A stretch of 64,000 nucleotides of DNA from Ktedonospora formicarum (GTDB taxonomy: Bacteria; Chloroflexota; Ktedonobacteria; Ktedonobacterales; Ktedonobacteraceae), in assembly GCF_016587355.1 (NCBI RefSeq), contig NZ_BNJF01000006.1, positions 186,001-250,000 of the forward strand, read 5' to 3'. The notes under the pieces were generated by a model. It was not told where the DNA came from, ran no database searches, and was given only the letters and a program-made list of their open reading frames with translations. The first letter of the stretch is position 1; every line of letters begins with the position of its first letter. The position numbers were made by a program, and so were the translations under genes. This document shows, piece after piece, positions 53,267-62,261 of the stretch.

Positions 53267-53409
53267 TGAAAACGGCGTACCGCAAGTTCTGCGGGAAGTG
53301 ACGCCTGTGGAGCAGGTGTTAGACGAGCGAAAGGCTTGCTCTCTGCATTGAAGCAGGAACCGAACGCGAAATATGGCTCGTCCATGTTTGGGTCAGTTTC
53401 GGAGAACGG
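53267..53409 (+). ncRNA. Putative omega-RNA / right end of copy B
   Basis: 143 bp with stems CCGCAAGTTCTGCGG and GAGCAGG...GCTTGCTC, shared blocks ACGCCTGTGGA and GAAGCAGGAACCGAACGCGA, and a hairpin AAATATGG-CTCGT-CCATGTTT before GTTTCGGAGAACGG. Guide begins at 53410, in IS630 sequence. Confidence 0.65.
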
Positions 53410-53915
53410 CTACTCACTTTGTGTTGCGGGCGGGAGAGGACAATTTCACCATCCTTGAGCAACTGGCGAATTGTCTCATCTGAGACACGGATTCCTGTTT
53501 GCTCTGCCATATAATCAGCCAATCGTTGTAGGGTCCACATGGAATATGGCTGCCCTAAACCACGAGGGCGCTGTCGTACCACCTGGAGCAACTGTTCTGT
53601 ATACGCTTTGGTGACTTTGGGGGGAGCCCCTGGCATTGGTCGATCTTTCAACCCCTCAATTCCTTCGGCCAGATAGCGCTTGAACCAATTACGCACTGCC
53701 TAGTCATTTTCACGCACAATCTTTACAATGGCTGGGGCCATCAATCGTTGTTCTGCTGCTAAAAGGATCATTTGAGCTCGAGTGCGTTGCCGCACATCTC
53801 GCGTCGTTCGGTATAAATTCTCTAAGGCTTCCAACTCTTCTGCTGTTGGGGTCGGTATCTCCAGTGGTTTTCGCATGGCTCCCTCCATCTCCCAACAGTC
53901 TACCTCATTTCCCAA
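53410..53915 (-). pseudogene. IS630 transposase, HTH part (5' piece) with in-frame stop
   Basis: From near 53877 the frame reads RKPLEIPTPTAEELEALENL and MAPAIVKIVREND, then TAG at about 53701, then AVRNWFKRYLAEGIEGLKDR and VSDETIRQLLKDGEIVLSRP up to the tnpB element. The stop and the insertion both inactivate the transposase. Confidence 0.88.
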
Positions 53916-54186
53916 AACATTGCTTGACTGTACTTAGTTGAGTCAGAGGGGTGTGGCAAGCTTTTTTGCGTCATTCTGAAAAGACGAGTGCAGAGCATCA
54001 CACGATATGATGGGTAGTCAATCAAATAGAGCAAAAACTGGGACAGGAATATGCACCTCACATCGATGCGCGAAGGGGCCTCCTTTCAGCAGTGAACTGA
54101 TAGGACAAGCTCACTTCGATATGATGCGAGCTCTATGTTGATGAGAGCAAAACAGAAGAAGTTTTTCAGTTTTTCTTCCCATATAC

Positions 54187-55922
54187 CCCACATTCCGCAG
54201 TTTTAATCTGAAAAAAAATAGAATTGTTGAGAGGCAGGCCCCAATAAAGAAAGGATCTGATGATGCAATGGTTGCAAGCGGAGGACAAGCGATTGCGTGG
54301 TGGCTGCGGTGCGGATGTGCAACAATTCAACGCCTTCAAAGCATTGGAAGACCCAGCGCATCGTCGGTCGAGCCGTGGGCTTGTTGACTTGATTGGGGAT
54401 AGTTTGCCCAGTTGCCTCTAATTGCTCACGCAAGCGATGTTCCGCCAGACGGTACACCAACAAGGCAAGCACCATGATCAAGCTCAGGGCCACGATGCGT
54501 TCTGGCTTTTTCACAAAAACCGAGGACGCCAGGAACAAGGGATCTTTCAGGAACCGGAAGCCCCGTTCGACGCTTCCCTGTTCCAGATACAGGTTGATCA
54601 ACGCATCGTTGGATATCTCGGCTTCATCCACCACATTGCTGGCAATGACAAAGCAGGCTTTGCGCTGGGCGAAGGCCAACAGTTTGCTTTCGTTGAGGAG
54701 AACCTGGGGCGTGACACTCCAACGCACCCCGCTTGGCTGCGCATTGCGTGCAGGACGGCCTCGTCCTTCAAAAACCGCCTGGCTCTTCAGTTCCATCGAG
54801 GCATCCAGCCACTGCGGCAGCCCTTTGAGACTTTGTTCCCAGGCCTGTTGCGCATCCTCTCGGCAGGCAAATGCCTTCGTGCTCACATGCCACACCTTCT
54901 TGCTCCACATTTCCAGTTGCTTGTCGGCCTGCTTGCGCGCCGTCTGCAACGCTCGCTTGATCCCAGCATCACTGCGAACGATGATCCACCGCTCAGGCCC
55001 CTGAGGCAGATCCATGTGCTGCACGACCAGGTGACGAATTCCATCGGCACTGGGTTGCCACGCCTCCTCGTCTTGCATCACGGCGGCTTTGGCTTCTTTG
55101 CTCGTTTCGGGGACGCGACTGACCCACCGTACCCCAGTTTGATTGAGCTGGCGCATGTTCTCTGCACTGTAGAGGCCACTATCGGCCACGTAGAGCGGGT
55201 TTTCCTCGGGTTCTGTCTCTTGCAATTGGGCATGCAGGTCGGCAATCACCTTGATCAGGCTCTCTTTATCGCTGCGGTTGCCCGAAAGCGGCTGCAAAAA
55301 GAGCGGAATATCCCCTTGATGGGTGGTCGCCAGAGCCAGCATCCACTGTTTGAGATCTTCGCGATGATCGCGCGAGTAGCCATAGGTGACTGCAATGACG
55401 TGCTCATGTTCCTGCTCGGTTTCATAGGCTCCATTCACCGAAAACGAGGTCGTATCCACATGCACGTGCTGGGCTGTTATCCCAAAACGTTGCCGGGCCT
55501 GATGGGCAATGCCAGCGAACACCGTGGTCACATCGTGCTCATAGAGCCAATCAAGGGTACGTCCCAGGCAATCATCATTGAGCATGTCCGCGCTGATGCC
55601 GGCTCCCAAGAGGTGCGCGACCGGTTTATTTTCGAAGAATTGTGGCACCAGATAGAGCTGACGATTGGCAAAGCCCAATCCATTGAGAATCATGGCGACA
55701 GTGGAGGTCCCGTAACTCACTGCGCGCTGTTGGTTGGGTTCCAAGGCATCCAACCACTGCGCCAAGCCCAATTCCTGGCACACGCCCGCCACAATGCCCA
55801 AATGGTCCAAACGTTCGTTCTGGTAATCCTCAGCTCGTTGCATGCTTTTTCTACTCCTTGCGCGTTCTGAGATTACCTTATCCAATTTCAGTTTTCCTGT
55901 CAATTACCCTGCGGAATGTGGG
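54187..55922 (-). mobile_element. IS1634-family element
   Basis: 14-bp perfect terminal inverted repeats CCCACATTCCGCAG / CTGCGGAATGTGGG and a 6-bp direct duplication ATATAC on both sides (54181-54186, 55923-55928). Intact. Confidence 0.92.
54203..55843 (-). CDS. IS1634-family transposase
   Basis: 546 residues from the ATG at 55843, which has AAGGAG in front; a TTG at 55903 is a weaker alternative. DDE features: HVHVDTTSFSVNGAYETEQE (first Asp), PLYVADSGLYSAENMRQLNQ (second Asp), and the C-terminal YLEQGSVERGFRFLKDPLFL with the conserved Glu-Arg-Phe-Lys motif. Full length. The long plus-strand frame through this gene is its antisense shadow. Confidence 0.93.
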   Translation of the reverse strand: MQRAEDYQNERLDHLGIVAGVCQELGLAQWLDALEPNQQRAVSYGTSTVAMILNGLGFANRQLYLVPQFFENKPVAHLLGAGISADMLNDDCLGRTLDWLYEHDVTTVFAGIAHQARQRFGITAQHVHVDTTSFSVNGAYETEQEHEHVIAVTYGYSRDHREDLKQWMLALATTHQGDIPLFLQPLSGNRSDKESLIKVIADLHAQLQETEPEENPLYVADSGLYSAENMRQLNQTGVRWVSRVPETSKEAKAAVMQDEEAWQPSADGIRHLVVQHMDLPQGPERWIIVRSDAGIKRALQTARKQADKQLEMWSKKVWHVSTKAFACREDAQQAWEQSLKGLPQWLDASMELKSQAVFEGRGRPARNAQPSGVRWSVTPQVLLNESKLLAFAQRKACFVIASNVVDEAEISNDALINLYLEQGSVERGFRFLKDPLFLASSVFVKKPERIVALSLIMVLALLVYRLAEHRLREQLEATGQTIPNQVNKPTARPTMRWVFQCFEGVELLHIRTAATTQSLVLRLQPLHHQILSLLGPASQQFYFFSD

Positions 55923-55982
55923 ATATACTAGGGCTATCTATGTAATAGCAACTCCCTGTGGAAGTAAATAGGAGAGAACCAG

Positions 55983-56471
55983 ATGACAGATGAATATACT
56001 CATGCACAAGAGAAGGCACTTCCGCCTCAGCCAAACCCTGCACTCAAATCCCTTGAAGGGTTGGTTGGCGATTGGGCAATGGAACTTGCCAATGCATCTT
56101 TTCTTCCTCATCCATCCGATACAGTAAAAGGATCAATCTCTTTCGAATGGGTGCAGAATGGAGCTTTTTTGCTCATGTGCATGGGCGACAAACTCGCAAG
56201 CGCACCCGCAGCCCTCTGGTTCATCGGCCGAGATGAATCAGTCCCAAACTATACCGTGCTCTACTATGACTCGCGAAGCGTTTCGAGGATCTATGAGATG
56301 AGCTTCTTGGAAGGGGTGTGGAAGATGTGGAGAGAAGCCCCAGGATTCTGGCAGCGCTATGAAGGCACAGTACACCAGAACGGCAAAACTATCACTGCCT
56401 CTTGGGAGAAATCACATGATGGCTCCACGTGGGAGCACGACTTCGATGTAACGTATACGAAGCTCAGCTAG
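55983..56471 (+). CDS. DUF1579-like / lipocalin-fold protein
   Basis: 162 residues. PALKSLEGLVGDWAMELANA at the start, GSISFEWVQNGAFLLMCMGD in the middle and KTITASWEKSHDGSTWEHDF near the end are typical of the family that measures ~150-180 residues with a beta-barrel fold. Function unknown. AGGAGAGAACC precedes the ATG. It stands alone between IS1634 and a repeat. Confidence 0.82.
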   Translation: MTDEYTHAQEKALPPQPNPALKSLEGLVGDWAMELANASFLPHPSDTVKGSISFEWVQNGAFLLMCMGDKLASAPAALWFIGRDESVPNYTVLYYDSRSVSRIYEMSFLEGVWKMWREAPGFWQRYEGTVHQNGKTITASWEKSHDGSTWEHDFDVTYTKLS

Positions 56472-56696
56472 ACAATCTTCGTATGATGAGCCTTCCTCAT
56501 CTTGTTAAAAATTATAGAATGAGGGAGGCTGATACGTTTATCGTCTCAGGTGGACAAAATGTTGCAAGGTTTGCCCATTTTGACGAAGTTCCAGCAGGAA
56601 CGTGGGGGTGCGGATGGTGGGTGCTTGTGTGTGGTTGCTTGCAGCCTGACGCTTCATCATCCCATCTCTCCTGTGCATTGCGCTTTGTATTTAGAT

Positions 56697-56848
56697 CATA
56701 TGTTCTATAGAACAGCAGTATGGTCACATCTCGTCAAGTGCTCCGACATCCGCTGGTGCGAGGATCCGCCCCTCCCCTGCGCCTTTCAAGGAACGGCGAT
56801 GCATCCCTGCCATCCATGAGCAGGGCTTTCTCGCTCGGATTCTTGTAA
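56697..56848 (-). repeat. Copy of the second solo right-end-like repeat
   Basis: Inverted copy of 39709-39863: on the minus strand ATTACAAGAATCCGAGCGAG, CTGCTCATGGATGGCAGGGA, GAGGGGCGGATCCTCGCA and CACTTGACGAGA. The hairpin stem is imperfect here (AGAAAGCCCTGC instead of the GCGATGCATCCCTGC arm). Confidence 0.65.
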
Positions 56849-57569
56849 TGTTGCCTTCGTCTCTTGTCTTGCGGCGAAGTTCCTCAAGCTGCTGCTCCGC
56901 TACCTGGTAGATTGGACTCATTGGGTCAAGTTCGTTGAGAGCTTTCTCGGCTCTCGTCAGGGCTGCTCGTAGTTGTTCTGATTTCCATTCAGACACGCCG
57001 TTGGCCTCCTGCTGGACTACTACTTTTCCCCACTTTTCTGTGTCTCGTTCCCGCCCTAGTCCAACCATGGAAAACTCATCAAACCAGCTAGTTGGGCTGC
57101 TTGCCTGGACTCCCAGGTATCGCAAGGCCGTATTGATGGCTCCTATGCCGTCTTCTTGGAGAGCCAGGATGATCTGCCTTTGCTGCCAGACGATAGCACT
57201 CTGGCCTCCAGCATCTGCAAAGAATTCAGCTTCTACATAGGCCACAGGGCCTATCACTGAGAGTTGACACGCGAGATCAGCGACGATATCAGCCATCGCC
57301 CCCAAATGGGAAGGCAGCCCCCTCGTTTTTTCTCTTCTTCCCAACGAAGTCTCTGCTCTGCCAAAGAGTGGCCCGAAGTTCTGTAGTAAATGCTCTGGTG
57401 AATGGGAGCATCTGTAGCCCGCAATGCAGTTGAACCACTTGCGCAACAGGATAGAGCGGCGGAACGATGGTAAGCGCGTCATTTCCGAGAAATGCATTGA
57501 GCGAGTAGGCCTCACGTTCTCCTTTTCTGGTGCTCCTTGAGGGAGGCTGTACTGCCTACAAGTGGGCAT
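56849..57569 (-). pseudogene. Hypothetical protein, C-terminus replaced by repeat
   Basis: The clear part reads MADIVADLACQLSVIGPVAY, VEAEFFADAGGQSAIVWQQR and IGAINTALRYLGV, a pattern known from hypothetical proteins of actinobacteria and related bacteria. An acidic helical C-terminal part with KSEQLRAALTRAEKALNELD follows. The frame then runs into the 56.8-kb repeat at about 56848, so the natural end is lost. The start is uncertain; the first ~85 codons are of poor composition. Confidence 0.55.
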
Positions 57570-57712
57570 TAGAAGATACTACCCCATAGTCTTGTCTAAA
57601 TGCGAGCCCAATCCTTCCAATTTCTGTGCCATTTCTCGCATTTGTTCTCGTTCTGTTCTTCCCGATTCCGTGGCGTGATTCAGCACCAGGAACAGGAGCA
57701 ACCGTTTGTATC

Positions 57713-57852
57713 CCGTTCTCCGAAACTTACTCAGATATGGACAAGCCATACACAGTGTTCGGTTCCTGCTTCAATGCAGAGAGCAAGCCTTTCGCTCGTC
57801 TTACACCTGCTCCACAGGCGTCACTTCCCGCAGAACTTGCGGTACGCCGTTT
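57713..57852 (-). ncRNA. Putative omega-RNA / right end of copy C
   Basis: Same conserved blocks as copies A and B: ACGCCTGTGGAGCAGGTGTA, GAAGCAGGAACCGAACAC, ATATGGACAAGCCATA on the plus strand as the hairpin region. Guide begins just beyond 57713 on the minus strand. Confidence 0.62.
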
Positions 57853-58983
57853 TCATTGTGCCAACGCTGCTAAGTTTCTTGCGGCGTTGGCATCTCGATC
57901 CTGCACATTCTCACACTCCATGCAGACAAAGACCCGATCCGAAAGCGTCAGTGTTTCATTGATCCAGCCACAACAGGAACAGGTTTTTGAGGAGGGTTCC
58001 CAGCGCGATGCCAGCAGCACCTTCACCCCTGCCTGTTCGGCTTTGTAGAGCATCTGCCGCTTGAACTCGTACATGCCCACATCAGCAATGGCGCGAGCCA
58101 ACCGGCGGTTCTTGAGCATGCCTGCAATGTGTAAATCCTCGAGCACAATCACACGCGGCCGCTCTTGATCAGGTTTGGTTCTCGCCACGATCTGGGCCGT
58201 CGCTTGGTGTAAAGCATTGTTGCGCACATTGGCGATCCGGGCATGCATCCGCGAGAGGCGCTGTTTGGTTTTCTGGCGATTGCGTGATCCTTTGGCCTTG
58301 CGGCTATGACGTCGTGAAGCTCGCTTGAGTGCCGTGATCTTCTTGCGCAACGCCTTGGGGTTCTCGAAGGTGCGTCCATCAGAGAGGGTCGCCAGGGTTT
58401 TCACGCCAAGATCAACCCCAATGACGTTACCTCTGGCTGGCTGGGGGTCTTTCGCTTCCTCGTGCACACAGATCGAGACATACCACCTGTCTGCTTGCTC
58501 ATGGATGGTCGCACTGCTAATCTTGCCACCCAGAGGGAAATAGCCGTGCTCTTTGAGTCGGAGCACCCCCAAACGAGGCAACTGGATGGCACCGGCAGAC
58601 ACCCGAATGGTTCCGGTGAAGCGTGCTCCACCGATGGCTTTCTTCCGGCTTTTGAATCGTGGGTAGCCACATTTCCCTTTCCACATCCCCTCTTTCTTGA
58701 GCCGACATTTGCGGAAGAAGTGTTTGAAGGCCTGGTCCAGATCGCGGAGTCCTTCCTGAAAGGCGCACTTGCTGACCTCGTATGTCCATGGGAGAGAGGG
58801 TTTGAGGGCATTAATCTCGCGATGCAGATCGATGGCGGTGGGTGATTTCTCTCCTGCCTTGTAGGCCTCTTGTTTGCGGCGAAGACCAAAGTTGTACGCC
58901 CAGCGAGCCGCCCCGGCATGTTTGCGGCAGAGTGTCTTTTGTCGATTATTGAGATCAAGTTCTCCCCGATACCCACGGATCAT
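57853..58983 (-). CDS. tnpB: TnpB RNA-guided nuclease, copy C
   Basis: 376 residues from MIRGYRGELDLNNRQKTLCR. RuvC Asp in IGVDLGVKTLATLSDG, Glu in VIVLEDLHIAGMLKNRRLAR, Asp in VQDRDANAARNLAALA. Zinc ribbon CSCCGW...CMEC. Intact and close to copy B, with moderate divergence in the middle. GAGGAAGAGCAACCG lies before the chosen ATG. Confidence 0.93.
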   Translation of the reverse strand: MIRGYRGELDLNNRQKTLCRKHAGAARWAYNFGLRRKQEAYKAGEKSPTAIDLHREINALKPSLPWTYEVSKCAFQEGLRDLDQAFKHFFRKCRLKKEGMWKGKCGYPRFKSRKKAIGGARFTGTIRVSAGAIQLPRLGVLRLKEHGYFPLGGKISSATIHEQADRWYVSICVHEEAKDPQPARGNVIGVDLGVKTLATLSDGRTFENPKALRKKITALKRASRRHSRKAKGSRNRQKTKQRLSRMHARIANVRNNALHQATAQIVARTKPDQERPRVIVLEDLHIAGMLKNRRLARAIADVGMYEFKRQMLYKAEQAGVKVLLASRWEPSSKTCSCCGWINETLTLSDRVFVCMECENVQDRDANAARNLAALAQ

Positions 58984-59331
58984 CGGTTGCTCTTCCTCCT
59001 CGGTGCTGAGAGTAGAACAAACATACCAGATTACCACGGCTTTGGCAAGAGGGGAGATACATGTCCTTATTTGTCACTTTCTGTCTAGAGAATAGAAAAC
59101 TAACTATATGCCTTTGGACCTTGGAGCTGAAGATACCACGGGTTGCGCAGCGAGATGCGCATGTGGATGGAGTGGCTCCATTGGCTCGTGCAATACTCAG
59201 GATTTTTTTGACAAGGGATCAGAAATATCTTTGCTTTATGGAAACGAGCAATAAAAGGCACTCTCAAGGGCTCTTTTGCGACTGTATTTGCTTTCTTATG
59301 AGTATTCAATTGAGTAAGTCAAGATAAGACA

Positions 59332-59979
59332 CTAATGTATGACGACAGCGGCATTCTGCTTGATTGAGAATTTTGCGGCTTCGTAGAGATGCATACAGCC
59401 ACCAGTTCCAGTCACGGACCAGGGATTTTCTGCGAGCAGAGGATACCAATGGAGCATCTGGCTTTTGAGTGGTGAGAAGGGAATGCTTGTTTCCTTCTCG
59501 GTCAGATCTAACCTCTGCTCTATCAGGAGAACGAGAGGATCGCGCTCACTCGTGTTGGTTGCATATTCAATATCATCATAGATACCCAGGAGTTTTGCGA
59601 GCAGGCGGCATTCCGCAAATAATTGATAGGAAGAGCCAAGAGGGCGGTCAGCAAATGCAAGAACGTCCTCAAAGAGGAGAGGGAGGTAGATGGCATCTTC
59701 TATGCTGAGTGTGGCGAGATGAGGGAGGGGCAAACTGGTTTTGTCTTCAATATCCCAGACAATGTCCTTGAATGCACGCAACTCTGTTTTTGCACTGCGA
59801 TGAAACCCTGGCCCTCCATCAGCAAGGGATCGTGGTTCATGATGTACAGAAAGTCCGATTGAGCGCAGGAAGGTATTGATGGCATGAAATTCCTGCTCAT
59901 AGTGAGCATAAAAGCCATAGGGGTCATCTTCATCATCTGCACGGTCTATAAATATCCCAACGTCAAGATCAATGCTCAT
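59332..59979 (-). CDS. Hypothetical protein
   Basis: 215 residues behind a good AAAAGGAGG site. Acidic N-terminus (MSIDLDVGIFIDRADDEDDP), a segment FHRSAKTELRAFKDIVWDIE and hydrophobic strands IYLPLLFEDVLAFADRPLG. Composition is that of a real soluble protein. I do not recognise the family; the pattern resembles immunity-like or SMI1-type cargo only superficially. Confidence 0.65.
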   Translation of the reverse strand: MSIDLDVGIFIDRADDEDDPYGFYAHYEQEFHAINTFLRSIGLSVHHEPRSLADGGPGFHRSAKTELRAFKDIVWDIEDKTSLPLPHLATLSIEDAIYLPLLFEDVLAFADRPLGSSYQLFAECRLLAKLLGIYDDIEYATNTSERDPLVLLIEQRLDLTEKETSIPFSPLKSQMLHWYPLLAENPWSVTGTGGCMHLYEAAKFSIKQNAAVVIH

Positions 59980-60335
59980 TGTTTCCTCCTTTTAGCACTA
60001 GGTGCAAGCATATGTGCTGACGCCCATTGCCTTGCGTCTGTTGGTCATTCGACACACGGCACAGCAGGCGGGAGACATCCCAGCGACCGACGTGGTTTCG
60101 CAAAATGCCATTCAGGTCTCACCTTTCTGGAGAAACGGCATCGCAGCATCACCACTGCTCAAGAAGTGTGGCACGCTTTTGCGCGCCCTCGACCGCAAAA
60201 GCGATGGTCCCCTGGTTGGCAGACCTTATGGAAAGGATGGATGCGCGTTATGGATGTCTTGGAGGGCGTTCATCTTGCCACGCATCCATCCTTCATGATT
60301 TGTGTGTAAGTGTCAGTGCTTGAGCACGGGGAGCT
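59980..60335. other. Intergenic stretch, nothing recognised
   Basis: About 356 bp upstream of the hypothetical gene and downstream of the membrane protein gene. No convincing frame. Confidence 0.3.
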
Positions 60336-60647
60336 TCAGTTGCGCCCCGGCAACATGCGTTTATAAAATTCGGGATTCTTCACCCACACCTGCGTATGCA
60401 CAAGAGCGATTACAAGCATGCCCAGTGCGGCAGAGATAAAGGCAGAGAGGACATAATTCTGTATCCAGGCAAAATACCATAAGATTCCACCAAGCAGAAA
60501 CATCGCCCATCCCTCAATAGCGTTCACCACTGATGAGCTCCCAAACGGCGATGGATGCTCTTGGCCTGTCACTCCTGTCAGATAGTGGGGAATCCCATTT
60601 GCTCCAAAGAGACCACCAAAGAAACCCAGAATGATAGTTAGCAGCAT
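60336..60647 (-). CDS. Small membrane protein
   Basis: 103 residues with three hydrophobic segments (LLTIILGFFGGLFGANGIPH, AIEGWAMFLLGGILWYFAWI and SAFISAALGMLVIALVHTQV). GAAGGAAA precedes the ATG. The HYLTGVTGQEHPSPFG loop after the first helix is polar. No family assignment, no partner. Confidence 0.65.
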   Translation of the reverse strand: MLLTIILGFFGGLFGANGIPHYLTGVTGQEHPSPFGSSSVVNAIEGWAMFLLGGILWYFAWIQNYVLSAFISAALGMLVIALVHTQVWVKNPEFYKRMLPGRN

Positions 60648-60804
60648 AGCGTTTCCTTCTTTTTCAACTACTCATTGAGTAGCTCGTTTATTGTAAACAC
60701 ACGGCATCATTACCCGATGTGATAAAATCATGCCAGAGTTTCTCTATTGGAACAAGGAGTCAATATATTCTGGTATAGCAACTACCAGGATAGGATTTGA
60801 GTCA

Positions 60805-60845
60805 GTCAGATACCCCATAGCTAAAGCAAGGGGCTTGTCCCTAAG
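60805..60845 (-). ncRNA. 3' end / putative omega-RNA tail of tnpB at 61 kb
   Basis: Conserved with 28001-28036: AGACGGCCTCTCGTCT at the gene end, TTAGGGACAAGCCCCTTGC and GGGGTATCTGAC at the element end. Confidence 0.5.
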
Positions 60846-61982
60846 CTAGATCACTTGAGACGAGAGGCCGTCTGACTGCGACCCACCAGCCAAAGATGTA
60901 CCAAGGCTGGCAAGGTGTTTCTCTCGGATATTGCGAGCGGCATTGAGGTCAGCATGCACGCTGAGCCCGCATGCGCGACAGAGGAAAAGGCTTTGAGAAC
61001 GACGATTGTTGCGCGCCTGATGCCCACAACGAGAGCAGGTTTGACTGGTGTGGCGAGGGTCCACCTTCACCACCTCAATCCCTTTCTCTTGCGCCTTGTA
61101 TGAGAGAAAGGAGTGAAACTGTGCAAAGCTCCACGAATGGAGACGGCGCTGTCCCTCTCCCTTGCGCAGGCGAGCACGCGAACGGATATGCGTCAAGTTC
61201 TCAAGCACGATGGTCGAACCAGCAGTGGCATGCTCGACGATGCGTTTGGAGAGGACATGGTCATGGTCTTTGCGTTGCCGAAACAGTTTGCCAGAGAGCT
61301 TGCGCAGGTGGCGCTTCGCACTCTTGGTGCCTTTGGCTTGCAGTTTGCGACGGAGGCGGAAGAGACGGCGCTCTTGCTCTTTCCAGCGTCGTTCTCCCAG
61401 GAAGTGGCGATGGGAAGTGACAGCAGGGTGATTGAGGCCAAGATCGACACCAATCACGTCATCAGAAGAGAGAACAAGAGGATCTGGGAGACGTACGACG
61501 ACGTGCAGGGTGTATGTCCCTTTGCGGGAGCACAGATCAGCACTGCACACCGTCCCACCGATGTACTTCTGGGCCTGTTTGGGAACCGTGAAGGAGAGGT
61601 GCACACGCCCTTCAACAGTGGCGAGGCTACAGGTGTGCGAGTTCCATTTGACCCAGTAGGAGCGTTGGTCATAGCGGATAGGACAGAGACGAGAGCGAGG
61701 AGCGCTCGCTTTGCGCCCCTTCTTGAGACGATCAAGCGCACTCTTGACGGCTTCGGTGGCTTTGACGCGGGCGGCACACACCAGTTGCGCAGGCAGGTGG
61801 GGATACTGCGCACGCAGATCATAGTAGGTGCGCTTGTGCAACTCAATCCCATTGCAGCACCCAGAGGTAAAGCCCTCATCGGCCACGGCATTGAAGCAAG
61901 CAGTATGCTCCTGCACCGTTTGCTGCAAGTGTTTGGCTTGCTCATGGGTTGGTTGAAGCTGTAAAACAAGTGTTCTATCCAT
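60846..61982 (-). CDS. tnpB: TnpB, IS605-like subfamily 2
   Basis: 378 residues from MDRTLVLQLQPTHEQAKHLQ. RuvC Asp in VIGVDLGLNHPAVTSHRHFL, Glu in TIVLENLTHIRSRARLRKGE, Asp in VHADLNAARNIREK. Zinc ribbon CSRCGHQ...CRACGLS. Same subfamily as the 28-kb gene. Intact. The left end upstream contains TTGACA and a GCATGGGGAGGA block also present near 29.33 kb. Confidence 0.92.
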   Translation of the reverse strand: MDRTLVLQLQPTHEQAKHLQQTVQEHTACFNAVADEGFTSGCCNGIELHKRTYYDLRAQYPHLPAQLVCAARVKATEAVKSALDRLKKGRKASAPRSRLCPIRYDQRSYWVKWNSHTCSLATVEGRVHLSFTVPKQAQKYIGGTVCSADLCSRKGTYTLHVVVRLPDPLVLSSDDVIGVDLGLNHPAVTSHRHFLGERRWKEQERRLFRLRRKLQAKGTKSAKRHLRKLSGKLFRQRKDHDHVLSKRIVEHATAGSTIVLENLTHIRSRARLRKGEGQRRLHSWSFAQFHSFLSYKAQEKGIEVVKVDPRHTSQTCSRCGHQARNNRRSQSLFLCRACGLSVHADLNAARNIREKHLASLGTSLAGGSQSDGLSSQVI

Positions 61983-62261
61983 ACGGATACTCTCTCATAG
62001 AGAGCGTGTTTTGTCAATTGGTGTGGGAGAAGAGTCTCCCCACGCCCCCAAAAAGGAACGCCTCTTTCCTCCCCATGCCTAGAAGGGCTGTCTTTTACCC
62101 ACATCTTCCACTCAGGTTCGGTGGAGCAGCTCAGGAGGCCAACTCCTCTGTTGAGTGTTCCACAAACACATGGAGCGTGATTGGCTTGCGAAGCCCCTCC
62201 AAAAAGATGTGGGTAAGAATCAGGCCTAGAAGGGCAGGGGTATCCAGAGGCGGAGGTTTTG

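Larger units (their letters stand above)
51999..53409 (+). mobile_element. IS607-type tnpB element, copy B (no tnpA)
   Basis: Inserted after GATCGGGG in the IS630 transposase. It starts CTATAGTTAGTTTTG and ends GTTTCGGAGAACGG. Rejoining the host gives CAC AAA GTG AGT AGC CCC GAT CTC, i.e. the transposase frame HKVSSPDL. Sequence GGCTA occurs at both junctions, only GG being invariant among copies. Confidence 0.9.
51400..53934 (-). mobile_element. IS630-family element interrupted by tnpB copy B
   Basis: Ends AGTACAGTCAAGC (51400 on) and GCTTGACTGTACT (to 53934) are inverted repeats, flanked by TA on both sides (51398-51399, 53935-53936), the IS630 target duplication. Length without the inserted element is about 1.12 kb. 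Confidence 0.9.
57713..59110 (-). mobile_element. IS607-type tnpB element, copy C (no tnpA)
   Basis: On the minus strand it starts after AAAGG with CATATAGTTAGTTTTC and ends TTTCGGAGAACGG. The left-end CTAGACA block and right-end omega-RNA blocks match copies A and B. Confidence 0.88.

Noticed and set aside
54422..55870. Long open frame on the plus strand through the IS1634 transposase
   Set aside because: It is the exact antisense of a full-length transposase with clear DDE motifs, and it has no ribosome binding site or recognisable domain.
56512..56820. Short frames across the repeat at 56.7-56.85 kb
   Set aside because: The segment is a non-coding repeat shared with 39.7 kb; frames are not conserved between the two copies.
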